Shown: positions 27,097 through 34,124, numbered from the stretch's first letter. The stretch: 64,000 nucleotides of DNA from Novosphingobium sp. Chol11 (GCF_900218065.1 NZ_OBMU01000001.1:1274919-1338918), one strand, 5' to 3'. Notes: a model not told the origin generated them from the sequence alone. A program made the numbers and translations.

Positions 27097-28470
27097 ATGC
27101 AGAAAATCCGATCGGGCACCATCGCCGCGCTCCTTCTCGGCAGCGTCGCCTCTCCCCTCCCCGTCGCAGCTGCTCCTCCAGTCGCCGCCGCGATTCGAGA
27201 AGCGGCCTTGCAGGACAGCATTGCCTGGGATTTCACCGAAAGCCTTACGACGGAGGTCGGCCCTCGCCCGGCTGGCACACCTCAGGAAGCGCGGGCGCGC
27301 GATTGGGCGGTTGCGAAGCTCAAGTCACTCGGCTTTTCCAATGTCCGCGCGGAACCATATAGCATGCCGGTCTGGGTACGCGGCCATGACGAAGCACGGA
27401 TTGTATCGCCCTTCCCTCAGCACCTGGCCTTGGCCGCGCTCGGCAACAGCGCATCGACGCCCGCGAAGGGGATCGAGGGCGAAGCCGTCTATTTCCCTAC
27501 GCTGGCTGATCTTCAGGCGGCGCCCGACGGCAGCTTGAAGGGCAAGATCGCCTTCGTCAGTCATGCCATGACAGCGACTCAAGATGGCAGCTCCTACAGC
27601 CATTTCGGCGCGACCCGCCGCCAGGGGCCAAGTGTCGCATCACGCAAAGGCGCAGCGGCGATCCTGATACGGTCGATCGGCACCGATCAGCACCGTCTGC
27701 CGCATAGCGGTGTTCAGATGTGGGCCGATGGCGTGAAGCCGATCCCGGCCGCCGCACTCAGTACCGTGGATGCCGACCAGCTGATCCGCGTAATGTCACG
27801 GGGCCAGCCCGTCCGCCTTCACCTGACCCTTACGTCCAGGATGCTCAAGGATCAGCCTTCGGGCAACGTCATCGCGGAATTGCCCGGCGCTGATCCGGCC
27901 GCGGGCATCGTCCTTGCCGCCTGCCACATCGATAGTTGGGACCAGGGCACCGGTGCCATAGACGATGCCTCAGGGTGCGGGATCATCACGGCTGCTGCGC
28001 TCCACGCTGCCAAGGCAGGCTCCCTCCGCCGCACCATCCGCATCCTCATGGCGGGGGCGGAAGAGGTCGGCGGCGATGGAGGGCGCGCCTACTTCGCCAC
28101 GCATGGCAGCGAACGTCATGTCGTGGCCATGGAATCGGACTTCGGCGCAGACCGCGTCTGGCGCGTCGATTTCAAGCTGCCCGCAACCTACGCAGCGGTA
28201 TCCAACCGAATTTCGAACGCCCTTGCTCCACTTGGCATCGCGCCCAGCCGCATCGCTGCCGGAGGCGGATCGGATATCGAGCCCTTGGTGAAGGCAGGGG
28301 TGCCGGTAGTCGATCTGCAGCAGGACGGCACCCGTTATTTCGACATCCACCACACTGCGGACGACACCCTGGGCAAGGTGGATCGCGCGCAACTGCAACA
28401 GAATGTGGCAGCCTGGGCCGTCACCCTGCATGAATTCGCCACCACCACAGAATCGCTGGCGAATAAGTGA
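27097..28470 (+). CDS. M28 family zinc peptidase, secreted
   Basis: The protein has 457 residues. A signal peptide covers about residues 1-26 (MQKIRSGTIAALLLGSVASP...), then a PA-type insert (KIAFVSHAMTATQDG) and an M28 aminopeptidase core. Metal ligands are visible: LAACHIDSWDQGTGAIDDASG (His, Asp), AGAEEVGGDGG (Glu pair), MESDFGAD (Asp) and FDIHHTADDT (His). It resembles glutamate carboxypeptidase-like exopeptidases; specificity is unknown. The start at 27097 is chosen for the signal peptide; no good ribosome site is visible. Confidence 0.88.
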   Translation: MQKIRSGTIAALLLGSVASPLPVAAAPPVAAAIREAALQDSIAWDFTESLTTEVGPRPAGTPQEARARDWAVAKLKSLGFSNVRAEPYSMPVWVRGHDEARIVSPFPQHLALAALGNSASTPAKGIEGEAVYFPTLADLQAAPDGSLKGKIAFVSHAMTATQDGSSYSHFGATRRQGPSVASRKGAAAILIRSIGTDQHRLPHSGVQMWADGVKPIPAAALSTVDADQLIRVMSRGQPVRLHLTLTSRMLKDQPSGNVIAELPGADPAAGIVLAACHIDSWDQGTGAIDDASGCGIITAAALHAAKAGSLRRTIRILMAGAEEVGGDGGRAYFATHGSERHVVAMESDFGADRVWRVDFKLPATYAAVSNRISNALAPLGIAPSRIAAGGGSDIEPLVKAGVPVVDLQQDGTRYFDIHHTADDTLGKVDRAQLQQNVAAWAVTLHEFATTTESLANK

Positions 28471-28625
28471 ACTTTTGTAGTAGACAACATTCCGTCGCGT
28501 GATTCCGTCGCTTCACCGACGCAGAAAAGCATTGATTTGTGCAGCGCACACGTTAATGCGGGTCGCTCGCGTCGGGCGTGTTAACAATATGCCGACGCGG
28601 CAATATGCTATGGGAGCCGTACACA

Positions 28626-28838
28626 ATGAAGAAGATCGCTGTTGTTTTCGCTTCGGCCGGCCTGATGGCCCTCGCCGCTTGCGGTGAGAAGCCGGCCAAC
28701 GAGACCGCGAACGCTTCGAACGCTGTTGTCGAAAACGTTGTCGAAAACGCTGCTAACGCTGCCGACAACGCTGCGAATGCTGCTAACGCCGCCGACAACG
28801 CTGCGAACGCTGCTTCGAACGCTGCGAACGCCGAATAA
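28626..28838 (+). CDS. Small Ala/Asn-rich repeat lipoprotein
   Basis: The protein has 70 residues. A lipoprotein signal peptide ends in LAAC (Cys20), so the mature protein should be lipid-anchored. The rest is low-complexity: VVENVVENAAN, then a ten-residue unit NAADNAANAA repeated twice and a partial unit. The spacing of alanines could form an alanine-zipper coiled coil, as in the Lpp lipoprotein, but this is inference. GGGAG precedes the ATG by about ten bases. A strong terminator follows, so it is probably a single-gene transcript. Confidence 0.8.
   Translation: MKKIAVVFASAGLMALAACGEKPANETANASNAVVENVVENAANAADNAANAANAADNAANAASNAANAE
28755..28814 (+). repeat. 30-bp tandem repeat inside the lipoprotein gene
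   Basis: Two adjacent 30-base units (28755-28784 and 28785-28814) differ at only two visible third-codon positions. They encode the repeated decapeptide NAADNAANAA. The unit is in frame, so copy-number change would lengthen or shorten the coiled segment without a frameshift. Confidence 0.85.
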
Positions 28839-28863
28839 TCTTCGCGTCAGCAAGATTTTTAAG

Positions 28864-28894
28864 AGGGCGGGCCGTGTCACGGTCCGCCCTTTTT
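28864..28894 (+). terminator. Rho-independent terminator after the lipoprotein gene
   Basis: AGGGCGGGCCGTG and CACGGTCCGCCCT form a 12-13 bp stem with a very tight loop, followed by TTTTT at 90-94 of the line. It lies 25 bases after the stop codon. Confidence 0.9.
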
Positions 28895-28964
28895 CTATGT
28901 GCGCGAGATACGCGCCGTAGCTGTGCAAGAAGCTGTCGCAGGAACAGCGCCGATCATCGATGTT

Positions 28965-28987
28965 TGAAGGTGGTCGGGGAGACAGGA
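28965..28987. repeat. Left attachment site (attL) of the tRNA-Pro element
   Basis: GTGGTCGGGGAGACAGGA (28970-28987) is identical to the 3' end of the tRNA-Pro gene at 35183-35200. The match extends five bases left with one difference (TGAAG here, TGAAA there). Only the tRNA end is present here, so this is the displaced copy made by integration. The integrase gene starts 118 bases to the right. Confidence 0.9.
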
Positions 28988-29060
28988 GACGGAGACAGAG
29001 GTCTCTGAAAACCAGAAAACATCGAATATCCTTGCATTTCCGGCACCTTCCGCCCTACAG

Positions 29061-29085
29061 ACCTGCCCCACAAACCTGCCCCACA
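29061..29085 (+). repeat. Left pair of integrase arm-type repeats
   Basis: ACCTGCCCCACA occurs twice at 29061-29072 and 29074-29085, a 13-base period. The same pair with the same spacing and orientation lies near the right end (35108-35132). Such paired repeats between the core site and the integrase gene fit arm-type integrase binding sites. Confidence 0.75.
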
Positions 29086-29104
29086 CGGGCGCTTAGGGGG
29101 CTCC

Positions 29105-30574
29105 ATGGCAGCACTGAAGGCACGGCATAACAAGTGGGAAGCTAGGGTGCGGGTGCCTCAGGCGCTACGGGCCGAGCTTGGTGGCAAGGAGCATCTCTAC
29201 CGAACCCTGACGGCCACCGATAAGCGCGCCGCGAAGCTGGAGGCATCTGCATGGGAGGTGTCGCTGAAAACGGCTTGGGCCGCTCGCTCCGCTGCAGGTG
29301 GATCGCAGCAGGCCAGCCTGCGCCACCTCTACAACACCTTCCGCACCCTCGCCGAACAGGGTCACTTCACCGCTGAGGTCGGCAACCCTGATCCCATGGG
29401 TTACGACGAGGTGACGGAAGGCATCGACCTCACTCTCAGCCTTATGGCCGACGCGGCGGAGGACCGCCCCTTGACGGTTGAGGAGCAGGCGAAGGTCTGG
29501 GCGCTAGGTGACGCGCGGGACGCCCACATGGGCCAGAAGGTCAAACCCCGGCAGGAGCTACAGGCTACCTTCCGCGAACTCGCCGACGAACACCTCCGCC
29601 TCTGGAAGATTGCGCCTGGCCGCAAGGAAACCAACACGGAGCAGCAGAAGGTCGCCACCTTCGACCTGTTCGCCAGCTTCTTCGGGGAGCGGCCTCTGCG
29701 GCAAGTGACCCGCGCCGACGCTTCCGCCTTCGCAGACGCACTCCGTCAGCTTGATCCGAACTGGGCTCGCACGGGCAAGGCGAAGAAGGACGCGCCGCCG
29801 ATGTCGTGGAAGGAACTGCAGAAGACCTTCGGAGGTCGCGACAAGGGCCTGTCGGATGCGACCGTCAATCGGCACATGGCTACGCTCACCGCCCTGTGGA
29901 AGTGGGCAGAGACGCGGGAACACTGCACTGGCCCCAGCCCGTTTCAGGGGCACCGCAGGCAACTGAAGGATGGCCGGAACAAGCTCGGCTATGTCGCGTG
30001 GGAGCCGAAGGAGCTGGAGCGGCTATTCTCGCCGCCGCCAGTCCGCACCGACCTGACAGAGGTCATGATCGTCGGCATGTTCACCGGCATGCGGCTGAAT
30101 GAGATCGTCTCATTGACCTGCGGCCAGATCGGCGTGGAAGACGGGGTGACGTTCATCGAAATCACCGACGCCAAGACGGTGGCCGGGGAGCGGAAGGTGC
30201 CCCTGCATCCCAAGCTGGCATGGCTGGCGACGAGGGCGAAGAAGGGCAAGCCCGGCGACCGGTTGTGGCCCAAGTTCAACCCTGAGGGGCCCGGAGGGAA
30301 ACCCGGCGGTGACGCTGGCAAAGAGTTCTCCCGCTTCAAGCGGTCCCTCGGCTTCACCGACCGCCGCAAGGTCTTCCATTCGTTCCGCAAGAACGTGGTG
30401 GGGCAGCTGGAGCGCGCTAGGGTGCCGCAGAATGAGGTGGCGCAGTTGGTCGGCCATGAGAAGCAGGGCCTGACGTTCGGCGTCTATGGCGGCATGACGA
30501 TGCTTCAGCGGCTGGCGGAGATCGTCGCCCTGATAGACTATCCCGGTTTGGAGATGCCGACCGTCACCGCCTGA
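29105..30574 (+). CDS. Tyrosine-type site-specific integrase
   Basis: The protein has 489 residues and starts with a DNA-binding N-terminal segment (KARHNKWEARVRVPQALRAELGGKEHLYRTL). A SAM-like core-binding domain lies near the middle (RPLRQVTRADASAFADAL). The catalytic domain keeps the tyrosine recombinase set: Arg in TGMRLNEIVSL (about 330), HSFR (about 425), GHEK (about 452) and the Tyr in FGVYGG (about 462). AGGGGG precedes the ATG. It sits just inside attL and should drive integration and excision at tRNA-Pro. Confidence 0.95.
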   Translation: MAALKARHNKWEARVRVPQALRAELGGKEHLYRTLTATDKRAAKLEASAWEVSLKTAWAARSAAGGSQQASLRHLYNTFRTLAEQGHFTAEVGNPDPMGYDEVTEGIDLTLSLMADAAEDRPLTVEEQAKVWALGDARDAHMGQKVKPRQELQATFRELADEHLRLWKIAPGRKETNTEQQKVATFDLFASFFGERPLRQVTRADASAFADALRQLDPNWARTGKAKKDAPPMSWKELQKTFGGRDKGLSDATVNRHMATLTALWKWAETREHCTGPSPFQGHRRQLKDGRNKLGYVAWEPKELERLFSPPPVRTDLTEVMIVGMFTGMRLNEIVSLTCGQIGVEDGVTFIEITDAKTVAGERKVPLHPKLAWLATRAKKGKPGDRLWPKFNPEGPGGKPGGDAGKEFSRFKRSLGFTDRRKVFHSFRKNVVGQLERARVPQNEVAQLVGHEKQGLTFGVYGGMTMLQRLAEIVALIDYPGLEMPTVTA

Positions 30575-30600
30575 CACTCGGGAAATCTTCCCGAGACACA

Positions 30601-30915
30601 TCACCATCCCGTGCCGTCATTCGGGTGCCGAGATGGTCGGTCTACTTCAGCGGCCTCTTCCCAGTCCAGCCGATGCAGATAGAAGTTCCGATTGCTCTGG
30701 TCGATGAAGTGCCGGATTGCCGTGATGGCTGCGCCGAGACCGATCAGCACGGCTGCTGCGTCGACAATCTCCATCTTCCGCACGAGGAAAAGGGCGCAGG
30801 CACCGGTTACGAGATCATAGAAGCCGAGGCGTCCATTGTCCCGCTTGTAGTGCTGCTTGAGCGCGTCTCTCACTTCGTCGCGTGTATGCCCCATGCTGAA
30901 CATGCTGGTGTGCAT
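30601..30915 (-). CDS. Hypothetical small protein with one membrane-like segment
   Basis: The protein has 104 residues. A strong AAGGGGA ribosome site six bases before the ATG (30913-30915) supports it. The middle part, VDAAAVLIGLGAAITAIRHFI, is hydrophobic enough for a membrane helix; the N-terminal third is charged (DEVRDALKQHYKRDNGR) and the C-terminus acidic/polar. It is convergent with the integrase gene. I do not recognise the family. Confidence 0.65.
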   Translation of the reverse strand: MHTSMFSMGHTRDEVRDALKQHYKRDNGRLGFYDLVTGACALFLVRKMEIVDAAAVLIGLGAAITAIRHFIDQSNRNFYLHRLDWEEAAEVDRPSRHPNDGTGW

Positions 30916-30984
30916 TGATTTTCCCCTTCTGCGTGACGGTCGGTTCTACCTTACTCGATTTTCCCGCACCATTGAGGGAGGACT

Positions 30985-31005
30985 ACCCTTAGGTAAACCC
31001 TAGGG
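30985..31005. repeat. Palindromic TAAACCCT repeat, copy 1
   Basis: ACCCTTAGGTAAACCCTAGG with a final G. The core TTAGG-TAAACCCT is shared with copy 2, and the outer CCCT...AGGG is self-complementary. It could be an operator of the element's control region. Confidence 0.5.
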
Positions 31006-31152
31006 AACTCCTTCCTCCTCTTCCTCTAATTGGTCCTACAGGCTTCTTCACCTTCAGCGACCGTGCCCCCTGCCGCGTCTCACTAATTGACACGCACCAT
31101 TGAAGAAAGAAGCCGCCCTGGTCGATTACCCCGCACTTGTGGGGTGGGATAT

Positions 31153-31172
31153 ACCTTAGGGTAAACCCTCGG
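31153..31172. repeat. Palindromic TAAACCCT repeat, copy 2
   Basis: ACCTTAGGGTAAACCCTCGG contains the perfect palindrome AGGGT-AA-ACCCT. It lies 168 bases from copy 1, between the divergent genes at 30915 and 31337. Confidence 0.5.
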
Positions 31173-31336
31173 TGGCCTTCAGATCACCCACTCCTACCGC
31201 TCCCCTCTCTGCATCTCAGCGGCCAACAGGCCATCTCCCCCTGACTTTGGCGCAGAGGGAGGCGTCTCGCCATTACCCCGCACTAGTGGAGAGAGAAACG
31301 TCGGACCTGCGGGTCCGCTTCGTCAAAGGATATTCA

Positions 31337-31609
31337 ATGCCGCGCACCTGTCGCATTCCGCCCGTCCGCGTAGCGGCAGGCGTGAAGTTCTGTTTTCAAT
31401 GCTCAACCGCAAAGCCCCATGCTCATTTTGCCACCGACCGAAAAGCGTGGGATGCCCTAAGGCCCATGTGTCGCTGTTGCGATGCCAGCCGCGTCCGCGC
31501 TTATCGGGCCAAGAAGGCTGAGACGCCCGTCGCCGACCGCATCGCCCAGTCCCGCCGGCACTGGCAGGAGATCAAGGCGGGCGTGGAGCAGCGTTTAACC
31601 GCCACCTGA
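31337..31609 (+). CDS. Small CxxC/CxxC zinc-finger protein
   Basis: The protein has 90 residues. Two metal-binding pairs, Cys19-x2-Cys22 and Cys45-x2-Cys48, are separated by 22 residues, then a basic helix follows (DASRVRAYRAKK). This layout is that of small phage-type treble-clef proteins, related to the zinc part of HNH nucleases, but no HNH residues are seen. I chose the internal ATG because AAAGGA lies seven bases before it. A second protein of the same plan is encoded at 33851. Confidence 0.75.
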   Translation: MPRTCRIPPVRVAAGVKFCFQCSTAKPHAHFATDRKAWDALRPMCRCCDASRVRAYRAKKAETPVADRIAQSRRHWQEIKAGVEQRLTAT

Positions 31610-31612
31610 GGT

Positions 31613-31630
31613 GCATCCAACTTTGGATGC
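31613..31630. repeat. Inverted repeat 1 of a hairpin cluster
   Basis: GCATCCAA and TTGGATGC form a perfect eight-base inverted repeat with a two-base centre. It starts three bases after the stop of the preceding zinc-finger gene. Confidence 0.7.
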
Positions 31631-31656
31631 AGCTGCCCTCACTTTCGAGGGCTGCT
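31631..31656. repeat. Inverted repeat 2 of a hairpin cluster
   Basis: GCCCTC-ACTTTC-GAGGGC with flanking AGC/GCT arms and one T-T mismatch. It directly follows repeat 1. No T-run follows, so it is not a standard terminator. Confidence 0.6.
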
Positions 31657-31685
31657 CAAAACTGAGCCACCCCCCCTCAAGTCCC

Positions 31686-31729
31686 CTGAAGGAGCCTTCA
31701 GTTCTGAAGGCACCCTAACGTCCCTTCAG
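31686..31729. repeat. Alternating CTGAAGG/CCTTCAG repeats
   Basis: CTGAAGG (31686-31692), CCTTCAG (31695-31701), CTGAAGG (31704-31710) and CCTTCAG (31723-31729) alternate in orientation. Neighbouring units can pair in mutually exclusive ways; the middle pair forms the perfect palindrome GCCTTCAG-TT-CTGAAGGC. The arrangement resembles an attenuator-like switch or a cluster of binding sites. Confidence 0.65.
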
Positions 31730-31879
31730 TCGGACCCTCGCGGCCATCCTTTCCCTGCCTTGTGGCGCGGCATCGGATTGGATGGTCGCCACCCTATCCC
31801 GGTCATGAGCCGGGGTCCGGTCGCACCGCGACCAACGCCACGGCCCTGCGCCGTTCAACCCTCAACATGAGTATGAATA

Positions 31880-32331
31880 ATGACCAACCACTTCACCGAT
31901 CCCTCTGCCCCGGAACCGAGCGACGCGGAGATCGAAGCCCACATCACCGGCTTAGACATCGTCTCCGACGTCCCCGGCCCCTTCACCGGCAGAAACCCCC
32001 GCGAGACCTTCAACTGGTCGTCGGCGGGTGCCCCTGAGGTGACCATAGAAGCCTTACCGCCGACGCCCTCGGCACCTTTACCCATCAGTTCGCCATCACC
32101 GATGCGCGGGGAACCGGACTGCTCCCGCTGCAATGCTACATCGTTGACGGGGTTGGATCAGCAACCTTCGACATTCTAGGCCGGGTCTCACCAGAAGGGC
32201 CATGGTTCCCGCTGAAGGAGGGACTGCAGGCCGGTCTCCTCGAAGCGGTCTCTTGGGTGCCTTACGTTGCCCTGAGGGTCACCGCGCTATCTAGCGGAGC
32301 GAAGGTCGCTCTGCATATCGCCCATTCCTGA
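31880..32331 (+). pseudogene. Phage-like structural protein gene, apparently frameshifted
   Basis: From ATG 31880 the frame gives a plausible N-terminus (MTNHFTDPSAPEPSDAEIEA, then TGRNPRETFNWSSAGAPEV). After about 32040 protein-like sequence continues only in the -1 frame: TADALGTFTHQFAITDARG, ILGRVSPEGPWFPLKEG, EAVSWVPYVALRVTA, ending at TGA 32329-32331. The -1 frame has a TGA at 32035-32037 and no start, so the two parts belong together as about 150 residues. The C-terminal part resembles small phage structural proteins. It may be a broken gene, a sequencing error or programmed frameshifting; no classic slippery heptamer is visible. Confidence 0.6.
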
Positions 32332-32347
32332 ATTAACTGGAGCAGCC

Positions 32348-32506
32348 ATGAATATCGACCGCTACCCCTATGCCTTCTGCGCCTCCCTTCTTTCTGGCCC
32401 GGCGCGGGATAAGTTCGCATATGTCGCCCACGGCCTCGATCATCCGTCACCGCGCGCCTGCTATTATGTTGCAGTCCGAAAGCAGGAAGCCGAGCCAGCG
32501 GCATAG
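32348..32506 (+). CDS. Hypothetical 52-residue protein
   Basis: ATG 32348 follows a GGAG ribosome site at a six-base spacing and lies 16 bases after the preceding reading frame ends. The peptide (MNIDRYPYAFCASLLSGPAR, then AYVAHGLDHPS, ACYYVAVRKQEAEPAA) has balanced composition and codon choice like its neighbours. I do not recognise it. A phage-type accessory protein is plausible from context. Confidence 0.55.
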   Translation: MNIDRYPYAFCASLLSGPARDKFAYVAHGLDHPSPRACYYVAVRKQEAEPAA

Positions 32507-32733
32507 CAGTCATTGCGGCCCCTCAGGGCACCCAAAGGGGCCGTTAGTTCCAGCTAAAAAAATCCGAAGCGGGTTACGTATAGCGCCGACTCCGACGCTC
32601 CCCCCATGGGGTGGGCGGTGGTAGCATCGGCCCCGCTGCAGGGGACCTCAGGGTCTCCTATGGAAAGCCGGGGGGGCCCCCTGTGAACGGAAGGGGCGGC
32701 GGGTCACAATGACGGCACCGCGCCCCAACGTCG
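32507..32733. other. Short intergenic region with hairpins
   Basis: GGCCCCT and AGGGGCC (about 32517-32544) form a hairpin soon after the 52-residue gene. GGGGGGGCCCCC (about 32670-32681) is a G/C-rich palindrome. No gene was found in this stretch. Confidence 0.45.
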
Positions 32734-32907
32734 TCAAGCAGCTGCCGCCTTCACCGGTACTACTGCAATCCCGGTGCGAGTGCAGATACGTTGATCCGTT
32801 TCTATGCCGTGGATGAGACGGTTGAGCCGCCGCCGTGCATCAAGCGCCATTCGCGCCCCCTCCGCTGCATGCGCGTCCTGATCCGCCACCATTCTAATCT
32901 CTGACAT
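32734..32907 (-). CDS. Hypothetical 57-residue protein
   Basis: ATG at 32905-32907 follows a strong AGGGGG ribosome site with six-base spacing. The peptide starts MSEIRMVADQDAHAAEGARM and is helical and basic in the middle (ALDARRRLNRLIHG), ending in an Ala-rich tail. It is divergent from the serine recombinase gene, the place where a small repressor or control protein is often found, but it has no recognisable helix-turn-helix. Confidence 0.6.
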   Translation of the reverse strand: MSEIRMVADQDAHAAEGARMALDARRRLNRLIHGIETDQRICTRTGIAVVPVKAAAA

Positions 32908-33075
32908 TCTTGCCCCCTAAGTTGCGTTGAGGGCTTCCCATCTAATGATGAAGAGACCGTATGTCATTGAAAATAAACATCTTGTAAGCAGTTGATCTGG
33001 CTTGTGGAGGCATGGCTCAAATCTGAGCCATCTGCGGTGAACGAAAACGGTCGATTACGATACAGCGCGGAAGAG

Positions 33076-33141
33076 TGTATCGGAAAGTAGCTTGACAGGC
33101 GTTTCGATCCAGCCCTATTTACGGAACACGTTTCCGATACA
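33076..33141 (+). promoter_or_regulatory. Promoter of the serine recombinase gene flanked by inverted repeats
   Basis: A sigma70-type promoter TTGACA (33092-33097), 18 bases, TATTTA (33116-33121) is enclosed by an 11-base inverted repeat, TGTATCGGAAA (33076-33086) and TTTCCGATACA (33131-33141). A second palindrome CGGAA-CACGT-TTCCG spans 33122-33136. This fits autoregulation by the recombinase, and the repeats could also be its crossover site. Confidence 0.65.
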
Positions 33142-33153
33142 GAGGACTGCTCC

Positions 33154-33729
33154 ATGGCCCGCACCTTCGCCTACTGCCGCGTCAGCACTGCCGACCAGAC
33201 CACCGACAACCAAGTCCGCGAGATTGAGGCCGCAGGGTTCGCCATCGAACCTAAGCGGGTGATCGCTGAGACCGTTTCCGGCTCCGTTGCAGCTATGGAG
33301 CGCAAGGGGTTCGCTCGGCTGGTGGACAGGCTGGAGGCTGGAGACGTCCTAATAGTTACCAAGCTGGACCGGCTAGGCCGTAACGCGATGGACGTTCGCG
33401 CCACGGTGGAGAAGCTGGCCGGTGAAGGCGTCCGCGTCCACTGCCTCGCTCTGGGCGGGGTGGACCTGACAAGCCCAGCGGGCAAGATGACCATGGGCGT
33501 TATCAGCGCCGTGGCGGAGTTCGAGCGCGATCTACTCATTGAACGCACCCAAGCGGGCCTGAGCCGTGCCAAGGCCGAGGGCAAGGCGCTGGGTCGCCCC
33601 TCCGCCCTGTCGCAGGAGCAGCAGGAGACCGTGAGAGCCCAGCGGGCCTTAGGGGTCTCCCTCGGGACGCTTGCCAAGGAGTTCGGGGTCAGCCGTGCCG
33701 CTATCCAGCGGGCAGAGAAGCGGGCCTGA
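33154..33729 (+). CDS. Small serine recombinase (resolvase/invertase family)
   Basis: The protein has 191 residues. The catalytic domain begins [14 protein letters not shown] with nucleophile Ser11; [14 protein letters not shown] and [18 protein letters not shown] are conserved, with GRP leading into a C-terminal helix-turn-helix ([22 protein letters not shown]). Such enzymes resolve multimers or invert DNA. GAGGACTGCTCC precedes the ATG. No invertible segment was identified, so a resolvase or stability role is as likely. Confidence 0.95.
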   Translation: MARTFAYCRVSTADQTTDNQVREIEAAGFAIEPKRVIAETVSGSVAAMERKGFARLVDRLEAGDVLIVTKLDRLGRNAMDVRATVEKLAGEGVRVHCLALGGVDLTSPAGKMTMGVISAVAEFERDLLIERTQAGLSRAKAEGKALGRPSALSQEQQETVRAQRALGVSLGTLAKEFGVSRAAIQRAEKRA

Positions 33730-33790
33730 TTTTCCCACCATCTCAGCCGCAGGAGAGCCGAAAGGCTCCCGCAGCTACCTAACCCTATCC

Positions 33791-33834
33791 AGCCGCCCTT
33801 TCGCCGTCTGACGGTCTGAGATGGCGGCTTTTTC
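33791..33834 (+). terminator. Terminator after the serine recombinase gene
   Basis: AGCCGCC (33791-33797) pairs with GGCGGCT (33823-33829), with an inner CCGT/ACGG hairpin, and is followed by a run of T. It lies 62 bases after the stop codon. Confidence 0.75.
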
Positions 33835-33850
33835 CATACACGGTGGACCA

Positions 33851-34063
33851 ATGAGCAAGAAGATACCCATCGCGGTCCCGCAGGGGTCCAAATGGTGCCA
33901 TGGGTGCCAGCAGGTGAAGCCCGTGCAGTCCTTCTGGATCGATCGGAGCAAGAAGGATGGGCGGCATTACTGCTGCATCAGGTGCGGGGATCGCAAGGCG
34001 CTGGAGCGCGCCGAGCGGGGGCGGATGATGAATGAAGTTTTCCTGAGGGTTGGACGAGGGTGA
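33851..34063 (+). CDS. Small CxxC/CxxC zinc-finger protein, second copy type
   Basis: The protein has 70 residues, with Cys16-x2-Cys19 and Cys42-x2-Cys45 separated by 22 residues and a basic helix after the second pair (GDRKALERAERGR). This is the same plan and the same spacing as the protein at 31337, though the sequences differ widely, so they are distant paralogs or convergent members of one family. The start at 33851 is chosen to begin just before the zinc motif; the ribosome site (GGTGGA) is modest. A terminator follows. Confidence 0.7.
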   Translation: MSKKIPIAVPQGSKWCHGCQQVKPVQSFWIDRSKKDGRHYCCIRCGDRKALERAERGRMMNEVFLRVGRG

Positions 34064-34065
34064 CT

Positions 34066-34119
34066 GCAGGGTAGCGTTCGGATGGCCTTGGCCATTCTCG
34101 GGCGCTTCCCTGCTTTTTT
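34066..34119 (+). terminator. Terminator after the second zinc-finger gene
   Basis: GCAGGG (34066-34071) pairs with CCCTGC (34108-34113), with an inner TGGCC/GGCCA hairpin between them, followed by six T residues (34114-34119). It starts three bases after the stop codon. Confidence 0.75.
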
Positions 34120-34124
34120 CGCCT

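Larger units (their letters stand above)
30916..31336. other. Repeat-rich intergenic region of the element
   Basis: This 421-base gap lies between a leftward and a rightward gene and probably holds both promoters. It contains two copies of a TAAACCCT palindrome (30985-31005, 31153-31172) and degenerate repeats of CCCGCAC(C/T)(A/T)(T/G)TG near 30963, 31132 and 31278. An open frame runs from 31172 into the next gene but lacks a ribosome site at its first ATG, so I take this as leader. Confidence 0.5.

Noticed and set aside
28608..28928. 106-codon leftward frame opposite the lipoprotein gene
   Set aside because: Val/Ser/Arg repeat shadow created by the tandem repeat, and it crosses the terminator.
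31172..31336. Upstream extension of the first zinc-finger protein
   Set aside because: No ribosome site at 31172, and the extension runs through palindromic repeats; ATG 31337 has a strong site.
31762..32037. 91-codon frame overlapping the phage-like gene
   Set aside because: Same frame as the C-terminal part of that gene but Arg/His-rich and unlike protein before the TGA; the 31880 frame is more natural there.
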